Below are positions 1 to 6,674 of a DNA stretch of 29,433 nt, one piece after another. The notes beneath the pieces are model-generated. The model did no database searches, was not told the origin of the DNA, and worked only from the letters and a program-made list of their open reading frames with translations. The stretch is from ARS1285 sp038045965 (GTDB lineage: Archaea; Nanobdellota; Nanobdellia; Pacearchaeales; GW2011-AR1), in the NCBI GenBank assembly GCA_038045965.1, contig JBBSXD010000011.1:1-29433 (forward strand). The letters run 5' to 3'. The number at the start of each line of letters is the position of its first letter. Position 1 is the stretch's first letter. The position numbers and the translations under genes were made by a program.

Positions 1-186
1 GAATACAAAAAAACAGATTTATTCAAAAATCTACCTAAAAAAGTAATGTGGCAAACTTTTCAGGTAATAATAGAATATCTAGAAAGCGTGTATAAAATAG
101 TTTATGATAAAGAGGGTTATGTTGTATATATCTGGAACCCAGAGTTTTTCAAAAAAATAAAGGATAGACCTGCTATAAAATTATGA
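1..186 (+). CDS. putative antitoxin, C-terminal part (winged-helix-like; truncated by window edge)
   Basis: The frame is open from base 1 to a TGA at 184-186, so 61 residues of a C-terminus are visible and the start lies outside the window. The segment reads like a small winged helix: a helix with LPKKVMWQTFQVIIEYLE, then a beta hairpin around KIVYDKEGYVVYIWNPE and a basic tail. Its stop overlaps the start of the next gene in an ATGA (183-186), which implies translational coupling. The next gene looks like a RelE/ParE-family toxin, and type II toxin-antitoxin pairs are usually arranged antitoxin first with such an overlap. Calling it an antitoxin is inferred from position and the DNA-binding-like fold, not from a recognised family. 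Confidence 0.6.
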   Translation, partial: EYKKTDLFKNLPKKVMWQTFQVIIEYLESVYKIVYDKEGYVVYIWNPEFFKKIKDRPAIKL

Positions 187-506
187 AACCTGAAAAAGTT
201 GTATTTGTTGATGAAAGCCTAGAGAAATCATTCAATGAACTAAATGAAGCAGACCCAATTAGAAAGTCGCTTGTTAGAGCAATTAACACATTACAAGAAG
301 ATGCTTTCTCAGGCAGAAATGTAAAGAAGAATCTTATTCCAAAATCAATTATTCAAAAATATGGAATAAATAATCTTTGGATTTATAATCTGCCAGATGG
401 ATGGAGAATGTTGTATGTTTTAACACCCTCAGAAGAAGTCCAAATTATAGCAGTTATTCTTGATTGGATGAACCACAAAGATTATGAAAAATTGTTTAAA
501 TTCTAA
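183..506 (+). CDS. RelE/ParE-like toxin of a type II toxin-antitoxin pair
   Basis: A 107-aa protein with the order typical of the RelE/ParE ribonuclease/toxin fold: two N-terminal helices (residues about 9-45), then strands carrying NLWIYNLPDGWRMLYVLT and IIAVILDWMNHKDYEKLF at the C-terminus. The C-terminal WMNHKDYEKLF stretch is a common ending of toxin-like proteins of this group. RelE-family toxins cut mRNA on the ribosome; whether this one is active cannot be judged from sequence. It starts inside the stop codon of the upstream partial gene (ATGA overlap), so both are probably one operon. It could be a domesticated member of the family. The fold assignment is moderately secure; the target is not known. 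Confidence 0.7.
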   Translation: MKPEKVVFVDESLEKSFNELNEADPIRKSLVRAINTLQEDAFSGRNVKKNLIPKSIIQKYGINNLWIYNLPDGWRMLYVLTPSEEVQIIAVILDWMNHKDYEKLFKF

Positions 507-853
507 TATTACATAGGAAAAAGTTGGAAGTTAATCTTTAGGATTAAATCTCCTAAATAAACTGAATGATTAATGAGCTTTTGGTGTAGTGCTTCTTTGA
601 GATAGATGACTAAATGGTTCGGTGCACGAAGAAGAAGTTGAACTAATAAATTTATAATATTAATTTATTTATAACAGAATGGATATTTGGGAGACAGGCA
701 GATAGCTAGTATTTATGGAAACATCTATCTAAGAACTTTTGTAAAATATTGGTTTAATATAGTTGATATTATGGCTAAAGAAGTTAAGGGAAATAAATAT
801 TTAGATTTTTATTTATTATAAAGTTTTACAATAATCTTTATTAATCGATAATA
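507..853 (+). other. 350-bp stretch without an intact gene; possible coding remnant at 675-821
   Basis: No complete gene or tRNA is visible. A frame without an ATG near its beginning is open from 675 to a TAA at 819-821 and contains GDRQIASIYGNIYLRTFVKY followed by WFNIVDIMAKEVKG, which has a more protein-like composition than other AT-rich noise here. A TTG at 687 could start it, giving 44 residues, but no ribosome binding site or TATA box supports this. It is best read as the tail of a decayed gene. The part 570-650 is less AT-rich than its surroundings and holds the words TGGTGTAGTG and GGTTCGGTG, which recall tRNA D and T arms, but no cloverleaf can be folded. Confidence 0.3.
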
Positions 854-1222
854 ATGGGCAGAATTATGAAAATAATATATAATGGTGATAATAATGATTT
901 CTATGATAAAGAATCTTTTATTAATTTTTTGTCTCGTTTAAAAGATATAGAATTAATAAGTCATGACATTTTACATCCTACTAAATATTCTGGTAATAGA
1001 AAAAGTGAAGTTTGGACTTATTATTCACCTCCACATGAGGTTACTTTACAATATAGACATATTGCTACTGAAAGAATTATAAGTGAAAAAGAGGTTTATA
1101 TATCTAAAGTAACTATTTTTGGTAGAATTGATAAAATCTGGGGAATTGAAAAATTAATATCTGATGCAGATTCTAAACACAACAATGAAAAGGCTAAAGA
1201 AGTTGAGCCTCTAATATTATAA
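854..1222 (+). CDS. hypothetical protein, 122 aa
   Basis: I do not recognise this protein. It is soluble, with mixed alpha/beta character, no membrane segment, no Cys pair and a hydrophilic tail (DADSKHNNEKAKEVEP). A weak TATA-like run (TTATTATAAAG, about 812-822) lies 30-40 bp before the ATG at 854. A second ATG at 866 (MKIIYNGDN) would also give a sensible N-terminus and cannot be excluded. The gene stands alone, tail to tail with the minus-strand gene that ends at 1243. Codon use (AGA, GAA, AAA, ATA) is like its neighbours, so it is probably a real gene of restricted distribution. Confidence 0.55.
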   Translation: MGRIMKIIYNGDNNDFYDKESFINFLSRLKDIELISHDILHPTKYSGNRKSEVWTYYSPPHEVTLQYRHIATERIISEKEVYISKVTIFGRIDKIWGIEKLISDADSKHNNEKAKEVEPLIL

Positions 1223-1255
1223 AAAATATTAATAAAGAAATTTTATTTTATTGTA
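1220..1255. terminator. convergent AT-rich termination region
   Basis: Between two convergent genes lies a run reading ATTTTATTTTATTG on the plus strand and TATTTTTTATAAT on the minus strand. Archaeal transcription commonly ends at U-rich tracts without a stable hairpin, so this 36-bp region could stop transcription from both sides. It overlaps the last codons of the minus-strand gene. This is inference from composition only. Confidence 0.35.
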
Positions 1256-1644
1256 TCAGCTACTGCAGCACTCATTGAGGCAGGAAGAGTTACAATTATT
1301 ATTCTTTTTAAAGATATTACAAAATCTATAATAGATATTTTATCAACTAAACCAAGAATAATACATACTGCTATAAAAGAGAAAATATAAGTTAAAATAA
1401 CTCTTTTAGTAAATATAATCCAGTATTTTTTGATACTAGCTCCATGATAATGATAATATGTAAAAATTGAGATAAAAATAAATGATATTATAAAAATTCC
1501 TAATACATTTATGAATGGGAGTTGTTCTGAAAAATTCCATACTTCTGTCGTAAATCCAACAGGAATAGCTAATAAAGTTGAACCAACTATAACTTGAACT
1601 AAATCGTGCATAAAAAAACCAGGGATATAATCATCTTTTTTCAT
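1243..1644 (-). CDS. DUF2391-like integral membrane protein
   Basis: A 133-aa protein with four hydrophobic segments (about residues 13-32, 41-64, 79-100 and 103-122). The N-terminal motif FMHDLVQVIVGSTLLAIPVG followed by TTEVW resembles the DUF2391 family of small membrane proteins, which have no established function. It starts one base after the stop of the upstream saccharopine-dehydrogenase-like gene on the same strand, so the two are almost certainly one transcript. The reason for the pairing with an oxidoreductase is not evident. The family assignment rests on recall of the N-terminal motif. Confidence 0.65.
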   Translation of the reverse strand: MKKDDYIPGFFMHDLVQVIVGSTLLAIPVGFTTEVWNFSEQLPFINVLGIFIISFIFISIFTYYHYHGASIKKYWIIFTKRVILTYIFSFIAVCIILGLVDKISIIDFVISLKRIIIVTLPASMSAAVADTIK

Positions 1645-1645
1645 T

Positions 1646-2794
1646 TTAGTTTATCCTCTTATTATCTAAGTAAACATACATCTCTCTATCTCCTAACAAC
1701 TTTATAAATTCTTTGTGAGGTATAACTGCTTCTGGACCATAAACTCCTTTTTGTTTTATTTTTCCATTTCTTAACATTTGAGAAATTATACTTATTGTTC
1801 TTCCAGTACCAGTATTAGTTCCAGCATCTTCCCATCCTTGGATAGTCTTAATTATACAATTAATCTCTGATAACTTATTCTTATTATCTTTTTTCCCATA
1901 AATTTTAACCCATAAATTTTCTTTTTCTTTATATCCTTTTGGAATCTTTATTTTTTTTAAAACTTGTATCGTAAAATCTAAAGGTCTCATCTTTATTCCA
2001 TTTATATTAATTTCTTTCTGAGAATAGAAACCTAATTCTATTAAAGATTGGATAACTTTAATTGAATGATCTGGAAATCCGGCCATATAATGAATTTTTT
2101 TTAACCCTTTAAATTTAAAATATTTAGCAAAAGTGTATATCTCTGAATGAACTATGCAATAAACAGTTTGCTCTCCTACTTCTTTAAATTTATATTTTCC
2201 TATACAATTAATTCTATCTTCTTTTATAAATTTTCCATTATGATAAACTACTGGAGGCTGAGTAAATTCATCAAAGATACTTTGAATAGAATAAGGAATC
2301 ACAAATTTTTTTATATTTGAATCCCAGGCAAAACCTAATTTTATTTCTTCTACAGAATCAAATTTCTCTAAAGCATGAACAGTTAAAACATTTAAAATTC
2401 CTGGAGTTGAACCGCACCCTGTTATACAAGTAATATTAAATTTTTTAAAATGATTGTCTAATTTAAATTGATCTGAAGTAATAGATTGTAATCCTCCTAA
2501 ATCTGTACATGATTTTTTAGTTTTTAGACAGGCTTTCATTATAGGAATATTAAAAATAAGTTCAGCACAATTTACAACAACATCTGGATTTGATTTTACA
2601 ATTGCTTGAACTATATCATCAAATTTTCTAAGATCAACTTTTAAAAAATCTGTTTTTTTATTTTTTAGAAGATTTTTTATTCCAGAAGAATCTCTACCTA
2701 CAAGCATTACCGAATATCCTGATTCCAATAAATCTTTTGCACAAATTCTACCTTGTAAACCAGTCCCACCAAAAATTATGAAATCGTATTTCAT
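1646..2794 (-). CDS. saccharopine dehydrogenase-like NAD(P)-dependent oxidoreductase
   Basis: A 382-aa protein. It begins with a Rossmann fold: FIIFGGTGLQGRICAKDLL carries the dinucleotide-binding G-x-G-x2-G pattern, and LVGRD marks the end of strand beta 2. NPDVVVNCAE and the segment TDLGG plus GCGSTPGILNVL are typical of the saccharopine dehydrogenase-like (Lys9/LYS1) superfamily, which also includes carboxynorspermidine dehydrogenases and trans-acting enoyl reductase-like proteins. The C-terminal GTGRT suits the domain-swapped second half. The real substrate cannot be named: no lysine or polyamine gene is adjacent. It is followed at one base by the DUF2391-like gene. A TATA-like box on the minus strand (2823-2835) lies about 35 bp before the start. 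Confidence 0.8.
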   Translation of the reverse strand: MKYDFIIFGGTGLQGRICAKDLLESGYSVMLVGRDSSGIKNLLKNKKTDFLKVDLRKFDDIVQAIVKSNPDVVVNCAELIFNIPIMKACLKTKKSCTDLGGLQSITSDQFKLDNHFKKFNITCITGCGSTPGILNVLTVHALEKFDSVEEIKLGFAWDSNIKKFVIPYSIQSIFDEFTQPPVVYHNGKFIKEDRINCIGKYKFKEVGEQTVYCIVHSEIYTFAKYFKFKGLKKIHYMAGFPDHSIKVIQSLIELGFYSQKEININGIKMRPLDFTIQVLKKIKIPKGYKEKENLWVKIYGKKDNKNKLSEINCIIKTIQGWEDAGTNTGTGRTISIISQMLRNGKIKQKGVYGPEAVIPHKEFIKLLGDREMYVYLDNKRIN

Positions 2795-2822
2795 TTTATC
2801 TCTTTTATTAATTAAATAAAAT

Positions 2823-2835
2823 AGTATATAAAAAG
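2823..2835 (-). promoter_or_regulatory. TATA-like box for the saccharopine-dehydrogenase-like operon
   Basis: On the minus strand the sequence reads CTTTTTATATACT, a good archaeal TATA box, about 35 bp upstream of the ATG at 2794, predicting a leader of roughly 10 nt without a Shine-Dalgarno sequence. Confidence 0.5.
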
Positions 2836-2851
2836 TTATCTGGATAGAGAT

Positions 2852-3331
2852 TTATTCTCTTAAAACAACTACATTTGTTAATCCTCTTCTTTTTCTTTCT
2901 ACAAAACCTCTCCCTTCAAGTCTATCAATAATTCTAGTCATCTTAGCTTTCCCAAAACTAGTTTTTTCTATTAATTCTGCCTGGAAAATAGTCTTACTAT
3001 CTTGAATTAATTTTAAAATTTGTTTTTCTTCTGGCTTTAGCCCATTAGTATCTAGAATTTTTTTTTCTGTTTTCTTTTCTATAATTTTAGTTTTAATTAC
3101 TATTTTCTCTTCTGGTTTCGAAAAAATTAATATTAAAGCCGTAATTAAAATAATAGATATTGTTGCAAAAGAAAGATATTTCATTTTATTAAAAGATTTA
3201 TGATATGGGCAATCAAATTCTGTACAACTATTATCATTAATATCATTAATAAATGAACTAAAAACAGTTATGTTAATAATTATAACTATTGATATTGCTA
3301 TTAATAAATATCCTACGTATTTGTTTTCCAT
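2852..3331 (-). CDS. membrane-anchored MarR-like winged-helix regulator
   Basis: A 159-aa protein. Two transmembrane helices (about residues 6-27 and 51-70) flank a short outside loop containing NSCTEFDCPYH. A charged linker (EEKIVIKTKIIEKKTEKK) leads to a C-terminal winged helix (about residues 97-159: LKPEEKQILKLIQDSKTIFQ, then KMTRIIDRLEGRGFVERKRR). Membrane proteins with a C-terminal MarR-type DNA-binding domain are a known archaeal architecture and probably act as one-component membrane regulators. The C-x4-C pair between the helices could be a redox or metal switch; this is inference. The target may be itself or the adjacent genes. The start at 3331 is supported by a minus-strand TATA box at 3349-3360, which predicts a leaderless transcript. 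Confidence 0.8.
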   Translation of the reverse strand: MENKYVGYLLIAISIVIIINITVFSSFINDINDNSCTEFDCPYHKSFNKMKYLSFATISIILITALILIFSKPEEKIVIKTKIIEKKTEKKILDTNGLKPEEKQILKLIQDSKTIFQAELIEKTSFGKAKMTRIIDRLEGRGFVERKRRGLTNVVVLRE

Positions 3332-3348
3332 TTTTATAGAATAATAGC

Positions 3349-3360
3349 TTTATTTAAAAA
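3349..3360 (-). promoter_or_regulatory. TATA box, leaderless promoter of the membrane-anchored regulator
   Basis: The minus strand reads TTTTTAAATAAAG with its centre about 24 bp before the ATG at 3331, the spacing expected when transcription starts at the start codon. Confidence 0.6.
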
Positions 3361-3394
3361 TTTATTGTAAGGCTTAGAATTTAAATTAGATAAA

Positions 3395-4012
3395 TTATTT
3401 TTTTAAATGTTTGTAATTAAGATATTTAATATTTATAAGAAAAAAATTTGCTAGAAATATCATAAGAAAATAACCAATAAACCATAAAAAAATATAAATT
3501 GATGATGGTATATTAAAAATTAAGCAGTTTCTAAATACGCAGTTAATGTTCTCTGATGGAGATGAAAAAATTCTTGTTAAGATAAAAAAGAAAATAATTT
3601 GAATTATGCTAAAAATCCAAAAATTTGTTCTTTTAAATTTGATTGAATATAATGAGATAAGTGATATGGGAATGATTATTAGGTGCTGTAAACTTATAAT
3701 CTGAGATATAAAAGGTCTTGATAAAAATATATAATCTGTTATTCCTAATAAACTATCTTTAGAAAATAATCTATAAATAAAATCAATAGACCATAATATA
3801 TAAGGAAATAAAATAATGTTAAGCTGACTTCCAATAAGATAAGAACTTCTAAATAATATTCCTAATCCAATAAAAAGAAAAACAGTATATGAAAACCATA
3901 ATACTGATGATAATCCCTTATTTATAATAGAATCGTAAAAAGCAATAATAGCAATAGTAATATAGAATACACCAAAAAAATTTAGGAAAATATCTTTTAA
4001 TTTCATGATCAT
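3395..4012 (-). CDS. multi-pass membrane protein, unknown function
   Basis: A 205-aa protein with about six hydrophobic helices (near residues 9-27, 34-52, 60-80, 100-121, 128-147 and 170-195) and short basic loops. I do not recognise a family. The loop between the last two helices holds SSPSENINCVFRNCLIFN, a C-x4-C pair with the same spacing as in the outside loop of the adjacent membrane regulator. Two possible ATG codons begin the frame (4012 and 4006, MIM...). The minus-strand TATA box is about 25 bp from 4006, so the second Met is the likelier start of a leaderless mRNA. It is divergent from the 50-aa membrane peptide gene and shares an AT-rich promoter with it. Confidence 0.65.
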   Translation of the reverse strand: MIMKLKDIFLNFFGVFYITIAIIAFYDSIINKGLSSVLWFSYTVFLFIGLGILFRSSYLIGSQLNIILFPYILWSIDFIYRLFSKDSLLGITDYIFLSRPFISQIISLQHLIIIPISLISLYSIKFKRTNFWIFSIIQIIFFFILTRIFSSPSENINCVFRNCLIFNIPSSIYIFLWFIGYFLMIFLANFFLINIKYLNYKHLKK

Positions 4013-4024
4013 ATTTAGATAATA

Positions 4025-4036
4025 TAATATATAAAT
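4025..4036. promoter_or_regulatory. shared divergent TATA element
   Basis: The block AATATATAAAT on the plus strand (minus strand TTTATATATT) lies about 25 bp before the second Met of the minus-strand gene and about 60 bp before the plus-strand 50-aa gene. For the plus strand it predicts a start near 4056 and a leader of some 39 nt that contains the Shine-Dalgarno site. Confidence 0.5.
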
Positions 4037-4094
4037 CTCTGGAAAAGAAGATTTAATAATTACTCTTTATTAATGTAAAAGGAGAGGTGAAGTA

Positions 4095-4247
4095 ATGTTA
4101 TCAAGAGAAGTTATGGGTGGAGGAGCAGTTGTTGTTGGTATTTTATTAGCTCTCACAGAGCTTATGCAATGGCCTGGATCATTAAATTATATTTGGGCAA
4201 CTTTGGTGCTTATATGGGGAATCTTGTGGTTATCAAAAAAGAAATAG
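4095..4247 (+). CDS. small membrane protein, 50 aa
   Basis: A short gene, ATG at 4095 to TAG at 4245-4247, preceded by a strong Shine-Dalgarno sequence (GGAGAGGTGA at 4081-4090, matching the archaeal anti-SD core GAGGTGA), which is unusual in this window where most genes are leaderless. The product has two hydrophobic stretches (about residues 8-24 and 30-46: GGGAVVVGILLALTEL, then LNYIWATLVLIWGILWL) and ends with KKK, so it is probably a two-helix membrane peptide. No family is recognised. A second SD-preceded hydrophobic frame follows directly, suggesting a small operon of membrane peptides at the head of the metal island. Confidence 0.7.
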   Translation: MLSREVMGGGAVVVGILLALTELMQWPGSLNYIWATLVLIWGILWLSKKK

Positions 4248-4265
4248 TAAAAAGGAGAATAAAAA

Positions 4266-4340
4266 ATTTCCATTTTTTTATTAGTTGTTGCTTTATTATT
4301 GTTATCTTTTAGTTTTTTAATATTTTATTTATTTGAATAG
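4266..4340 (+). CDS. possible 24-aa single-helix peptide with ATT start
   Basis: Just behind the 50-aa gene, the sequence AAAAGGAG (4250-4257) is followed nine bases later by an ATT at 4266 and an open frame of 24 hydrophobic residues (SIFLLVVALLLLSFSFLIFY ends with LFE) closed by TAG at 4338-4340. There is no ATG, GTG or TTG in the right place, so the start would have to be ATT. The perfect hydrophobic character and the Shine-Dalgarno spacing argue for a real membrane peptide; the non-canonical start and the T-rich base composition argue for caution. Confidence 0.35.
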   Translation: MSIFLLVVALLLLSFSFLIFYLFE

Positions 4341-4406
4341 TTTTTTATTAGGAGAGAGATTTTTTAGTAATAAAAAAGATTTTAATGAAACTAGTTTTAG
4401 AAAAAC

Positions 4407-4416
4407 CTTTTTATAC
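4407..4416 (+). promoter_or_regulatory. TATA box, leaderless promoter of the Gly/Met-rich membrane protein gene
   Basis: CTTTTTATAC with its centre 25 bp before the ATG at 4437. No Shine-Dalgarno sequence is present, in line with a leaderless transcript. It probably drives the genes from 4437 to 6603. Confidence 0.65.
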
Positions 4417-4436
4417 CTATTGATATTTGCTAAATT

Positions 4437-5120
4437 ATGTCATTCAAAGAATTTAAGAAAGAATTAAATGGAAGTAGAGTAGAAGGAGAATTAATTAAAT
4501 CTATATTTTATTCTCTAATTACTTCTTTTGTAATATTAGGAATTTTATATTATTTTAAATTTAAATATATAAACAATTTTATGATTGATAGAGGATATTT
4601 TTTATTTTTTGCTGCGTTAAGTTATAGTCTGATTATACCTACAATAAGACAAATAAAAGCTTACAAAGAATTTGCGTGTATGTCAGGAATGATGATAGGA
4701 ATGACTATGGGGATGATTAGTGGTTTTCTTCCTGGTTTTTTAGTGGCTTCAACAAATGGAATGTTTGTTGGTAGTTTATTTGGAATGGTTATAGGAATAT
4801 CTTTAGGAATTTGGAATGGAAAATGTTGCGGTATAATGGGAGTTATAGAAGGAATAATGGCTGGATTTATGGGAGGATTAATGGGAGCAATGACAGCTTT
4901 TATGTTATTTAATGATCATTTAATTTTATCAATGATTATAGTTTTTATAATTTCTGCAGTAATATTATTTTCTTTAAATTATATGATTTATAAAGAAATG
5001 AAATCTGAAGAAAGAAAAATAAAAGAAGATCAATTTTCAACTTTTGCTATAACTTTTGTATTAATAAATTTAACAATTTGGTTAATGATATTTGGGCCGA
5101 GAAGCGGAGTGTTTGGATAA
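4437..5120 (+). CDS. Gly/Met-rich integral membrane protein of metal-handling island
   Basis: A 227-aa protein with about seven hydrophobic segments. Between residues 81 and 160 it has a remarkable Gly/Met repeat-like core: CMSGMMIGMTMGMISGF, then TNGMFVGSLFGMVIGISLG, KCCGIMGVIEGIMAGFMGG and LMGAMTAFML. Cys81, Cys130 and Cys131 sit inside or at the edges of membrane segments, so the core could line a path for a soft metal such as Cu(I) or Ag(I). Proteins with this Met/Gly-rich pattern occur next to cupredoxin and copper genes in bacteria; I cannot give a family name with certainty. It heads a run of plus-strand genes with 10-25 bp gaps. Transport or metal-binding function is inferred from composition and context. 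Confidence 0.7.
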   Translation: MSFKEFKKELNGSRVEGELIKSIFYSLITSFVILGILYYFKFKYINNFMIDRGYFLFFAALSYSLIIPTIRQIKAYKEFACMSGMMIGMTMGMISGFLPGFLVASTNGMFVGSLFGMVIGISLGIWNGKCCGIMGVIEGIMAGFMGGLMGAMTAFMLFNDHLILSMIIVFIISAVILFSLNYMIYKEMKSEERKIKEDQFSTFAITFVLINLTIWLMIFGPRSGVFG

Positions 5121-5144
5121 GTATAAATAATATAAAATTATAAT

Positions 5145-5531
5145 ATGAAAATGAAAAATAGTACTTCCATTGTTATGATATTAATTTTAATCTTAGCTGG
5201 AGGATGGTTTGTTTTTTCTAGTGATAATAATATAGATACGGGAAATACAATTTCAGATGAGAATAATAATAATGCACAAGAAATTGTTTTAAGTCAGAAA
5301 GGATATAATTATGAAGATGCGTATGCTGAAGCTGGGAAGCCTATAAAAATTAGTGCTGATGATTCTGTTTATGGATGTTTAAGATCAGCAGTTTTCAATA
5401 TTAATGGAAAAAAATATTCTAAATATCTAAAGACTAGTAATGATTTTTTGGAACTACCAGCACTTTCTAAAGGAACTTATGCTTTTTCATGCAGTATGGG
5501 AATGGGATTTGGAAAACTTAATGTTAAATAA
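5145..5531 (+). CDS. membrane-anchored cupredoxin-like protein
   Basis: A 128-aa protein with an N-terminal signal anchor (about residues 8-25, no lipobox Cys), an Asn/Asp-rich linker (residues 29-45) and a compact beta domain (about 46-128). The domain has the pattern of the cupredoxin_1-like proteins seen in copper-resistance loci: GCLRSAVFNING, then LSKGTYAFSCSMGMGFGKL. Likely metal ligands are Cys78, Cys116 and Met118 or Met120; the His ligands of classical blue copper proteins are absent, so it is more likely a Cu(I)-binding or buffering protein than an electron carrier. It would sit on the outer face of the membrane. It lies between two membrane proteins of the same presumed operon. Confidence 0.75.
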   Translation: MKMKNSTSIVMILILILAGGWFVFSSDNNIDTGNTISDENNNNAQEIVLSQKGYNYEDAYAEAGKPIKISADDSVYGCLRSAVFNINGKKYSKYLKTSNDFLELPALSKGTYAFSCSMGMGFGKLNVK

Positions 5532-5543
5532 TATAAGAATAAA

Positions 5544-5990
5544 ATGAAAGAAATATTTAGAAAACCTTATATTTATTGGTTCTTTATAATTTTTTTGGGG
5601 TATTTGTTTTTGAATTTTTTATTAAGTGGTTTTTACAAAACAATTCCGTTGATTATTATTTATATTAAAACTATTAATTGGTTAAAACTTGGAATGTCTT
5701 TATTTTTAACTTTAATTATTGGAATTTTAATTTCAGTTAATAGTATCTTAATTTATATAAAATATAAAGAAAGGAGAAAATGTAATGGATTAAAAATTGC
5801 TGGGGCAGGGGCTGTTGGAGGTTTAATTGTTGGAGTTTGTCCATTATGTGTTACGGGAATCTTTCCTTTGATATTAAGTTTGATCGGAATAAGTTTTAGT
5901 TTTGCTTCTCTTCCATTTGGTGGAATAGAAATCCAGATATTAGTTTTTCTAATTCTTTTGATAAGTTATAAAGAGATTTCAAAAAAATAA
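5544..5990 (+). CDS. four-helix membrane protein with intramembrane CPLC motif
   Basis: A 148-aa protein with four hydrophobic segments (about residues 10-30, 45-72, 85-115 and 123-143). The third carries VGVCPLCVTGIFPL (Cys99 and Cys102), with another Cys80 in the basic loop before it. Paired Cys residues in a membrane helix are typical of soft-metal carriers such as the MerT/MerF group, but the similarity seen here is only in layout, not a recognised family match. The gene follows the cupredoxin-like gene by 12 bp and precedes the methyltransferase by one base, so it belongs to the same transcript. A metal uptake or transfer role is inference; a disulfide-relay role (VKOR-like) is an alternative, but the rest of that family's signature is missing. 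Confidence 0.6.
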   Translation: MKEIFRKPYIYWFFIIFLGYLFLNFLLSGFYKTIPLIIIYIKTINWLKLGMSLFLTLIIGILISVNSILIYIKYKERRKCNGLKIAGAGAVGGLIVGVCPLCVTGIFPLILSLIGISFSFASLPFGGIEIQILVFLILLISYKEISKK

Positions 5991-5991
5991 G

Positions 5992-6603
5992 ATGGAAGGA
6001 CTTGCATATGTTTTTGGAGGAAAAGTATACGACTTTTTAGATGAGCATTTCGAGAAAACAAGGTATGAAAAAATAAGGAAGAAAATACTGTTTAACCTAA
6101 GCGGGAAAGTGCTGGAAGCTGGATGTGGTACTGGGAGAAATTTTGTATATTATCCAAATAATATTTTGGTTACTGCATTTGATAATTCTGCTAAAATGTT
6201 AAGTGTTGCTAGACAAAGAGTAAAATTGAGTAAAGCGGTTATTAAGCTTAGAAAAATGAATATAATAAATATTAATTTTTTAGATAATACTTTTGATAAT
6301 ATAGTTGCAACTTTTGTTTTATGTGTTATTCCTAAAAAAATAGAACAGCTAGCTCTTAATGAATTGATAAGAGTTGCAAAACCTAATGCAAGATTGTATT
6401 TTTTAGAATATGTTTATTCTGATAATAGATTAAGAGCATTTGTTATGAGAATAACTTCTTTTATCCCAAAGTTACTTTTTTCAATAAGATTCAATACAAC
6501 TTATCAATTAATAAAAAATAATAAATTATTAAGTATAGAAAAAACTGAATTTGTTTATGATGAGGTTATAAGATTGATAGTTGCAAAAAAGCTAAAAATT
6601 TGA
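5992..6603 (+). CDS. class I SAM-dependent methyltransferase (first of two in the island)
   Basis: A 203-aa protein with the class I fold in its first two thirds: motif I is VLEAGCGTGRNF (about residues 38-49), the acidic end of strand 2 is TAFDNS, and the motif IV region is FDNIVATFVLCVIP. This is the UbiE/Methyltransf_11-type pattern. The Cys residues needed by arsenite methyltransferases are not present as a set, so ArsM is not supported. The substrate is unknown. The ATG follows the stop of the CPLC membrane protein by one base, which ties it to the metal genes. Its C-terminal 60 residues are basic and hydrophobic and could contact the membrane. Confidence 0.75.
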   Translation: MEGLAYVFGGKVYDFLDEHFEKTRYEKIRKKILFNLSGKVLEAGCGTGRNFVYYPNNILVTAFDNSAKMLSVARQRVKLSKAVIKLRKMNIININFLDNTFDNIVATFVLCVIPKKIEQLALNELIRVAKPNARLYFLEYVYSDNRLRAFVMRITSFIPKLLFSIRFNTTYQLIKNNKLLSIEKTEFVYDEVIRLIVAKKLKI

Positions 6604-6635
6604 TAAAATACTAATTATATGATATAAAATATAAA

Positions 6636-6646
6636 ACTTTAAATAG
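6636..6646 (+). promoter_or_regulatory. TATA box, leaderless promoter of the ArsR-type regulator
   Basis: ACTTTAAATAG with its centre about 27 bp before the ATG at 6668 and only 15 bp before the alternative TTG at 6656. The spacing favours the ATG as the start codon of a leaderless mRNA. Confidence 0.55.
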
Positions 6647-6674
6647 TTATATGTATTGTATGTTCATATGATAA
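6647..6674 (+). promoter_or_regulatory. possible ArsR operator overlapping the transcription start
   Basis: The half-sites TTATATG (6647-6653) and CATATGATAA (6665-6674) form an imperfect inverted repeat with an ATATG/CATAT core centred at about 6659, between the TATA box and the start codon. ArsR-family repressors often bind AT-rich imperfect palindromes ending in ATA/TAT that overlap the promoter, so autorepression is plausible. AT-rich sequence makes such repeats common by chance. Confidence 0.35.

Noticed and set aside
574..645. tRNA-like words (TGGTGTAGTG, GGTTCGGTG)
   Set aside because: No acceptor or anticodon stem pairs, the T stem does not close, and the spacing is wrong for a tRNA.
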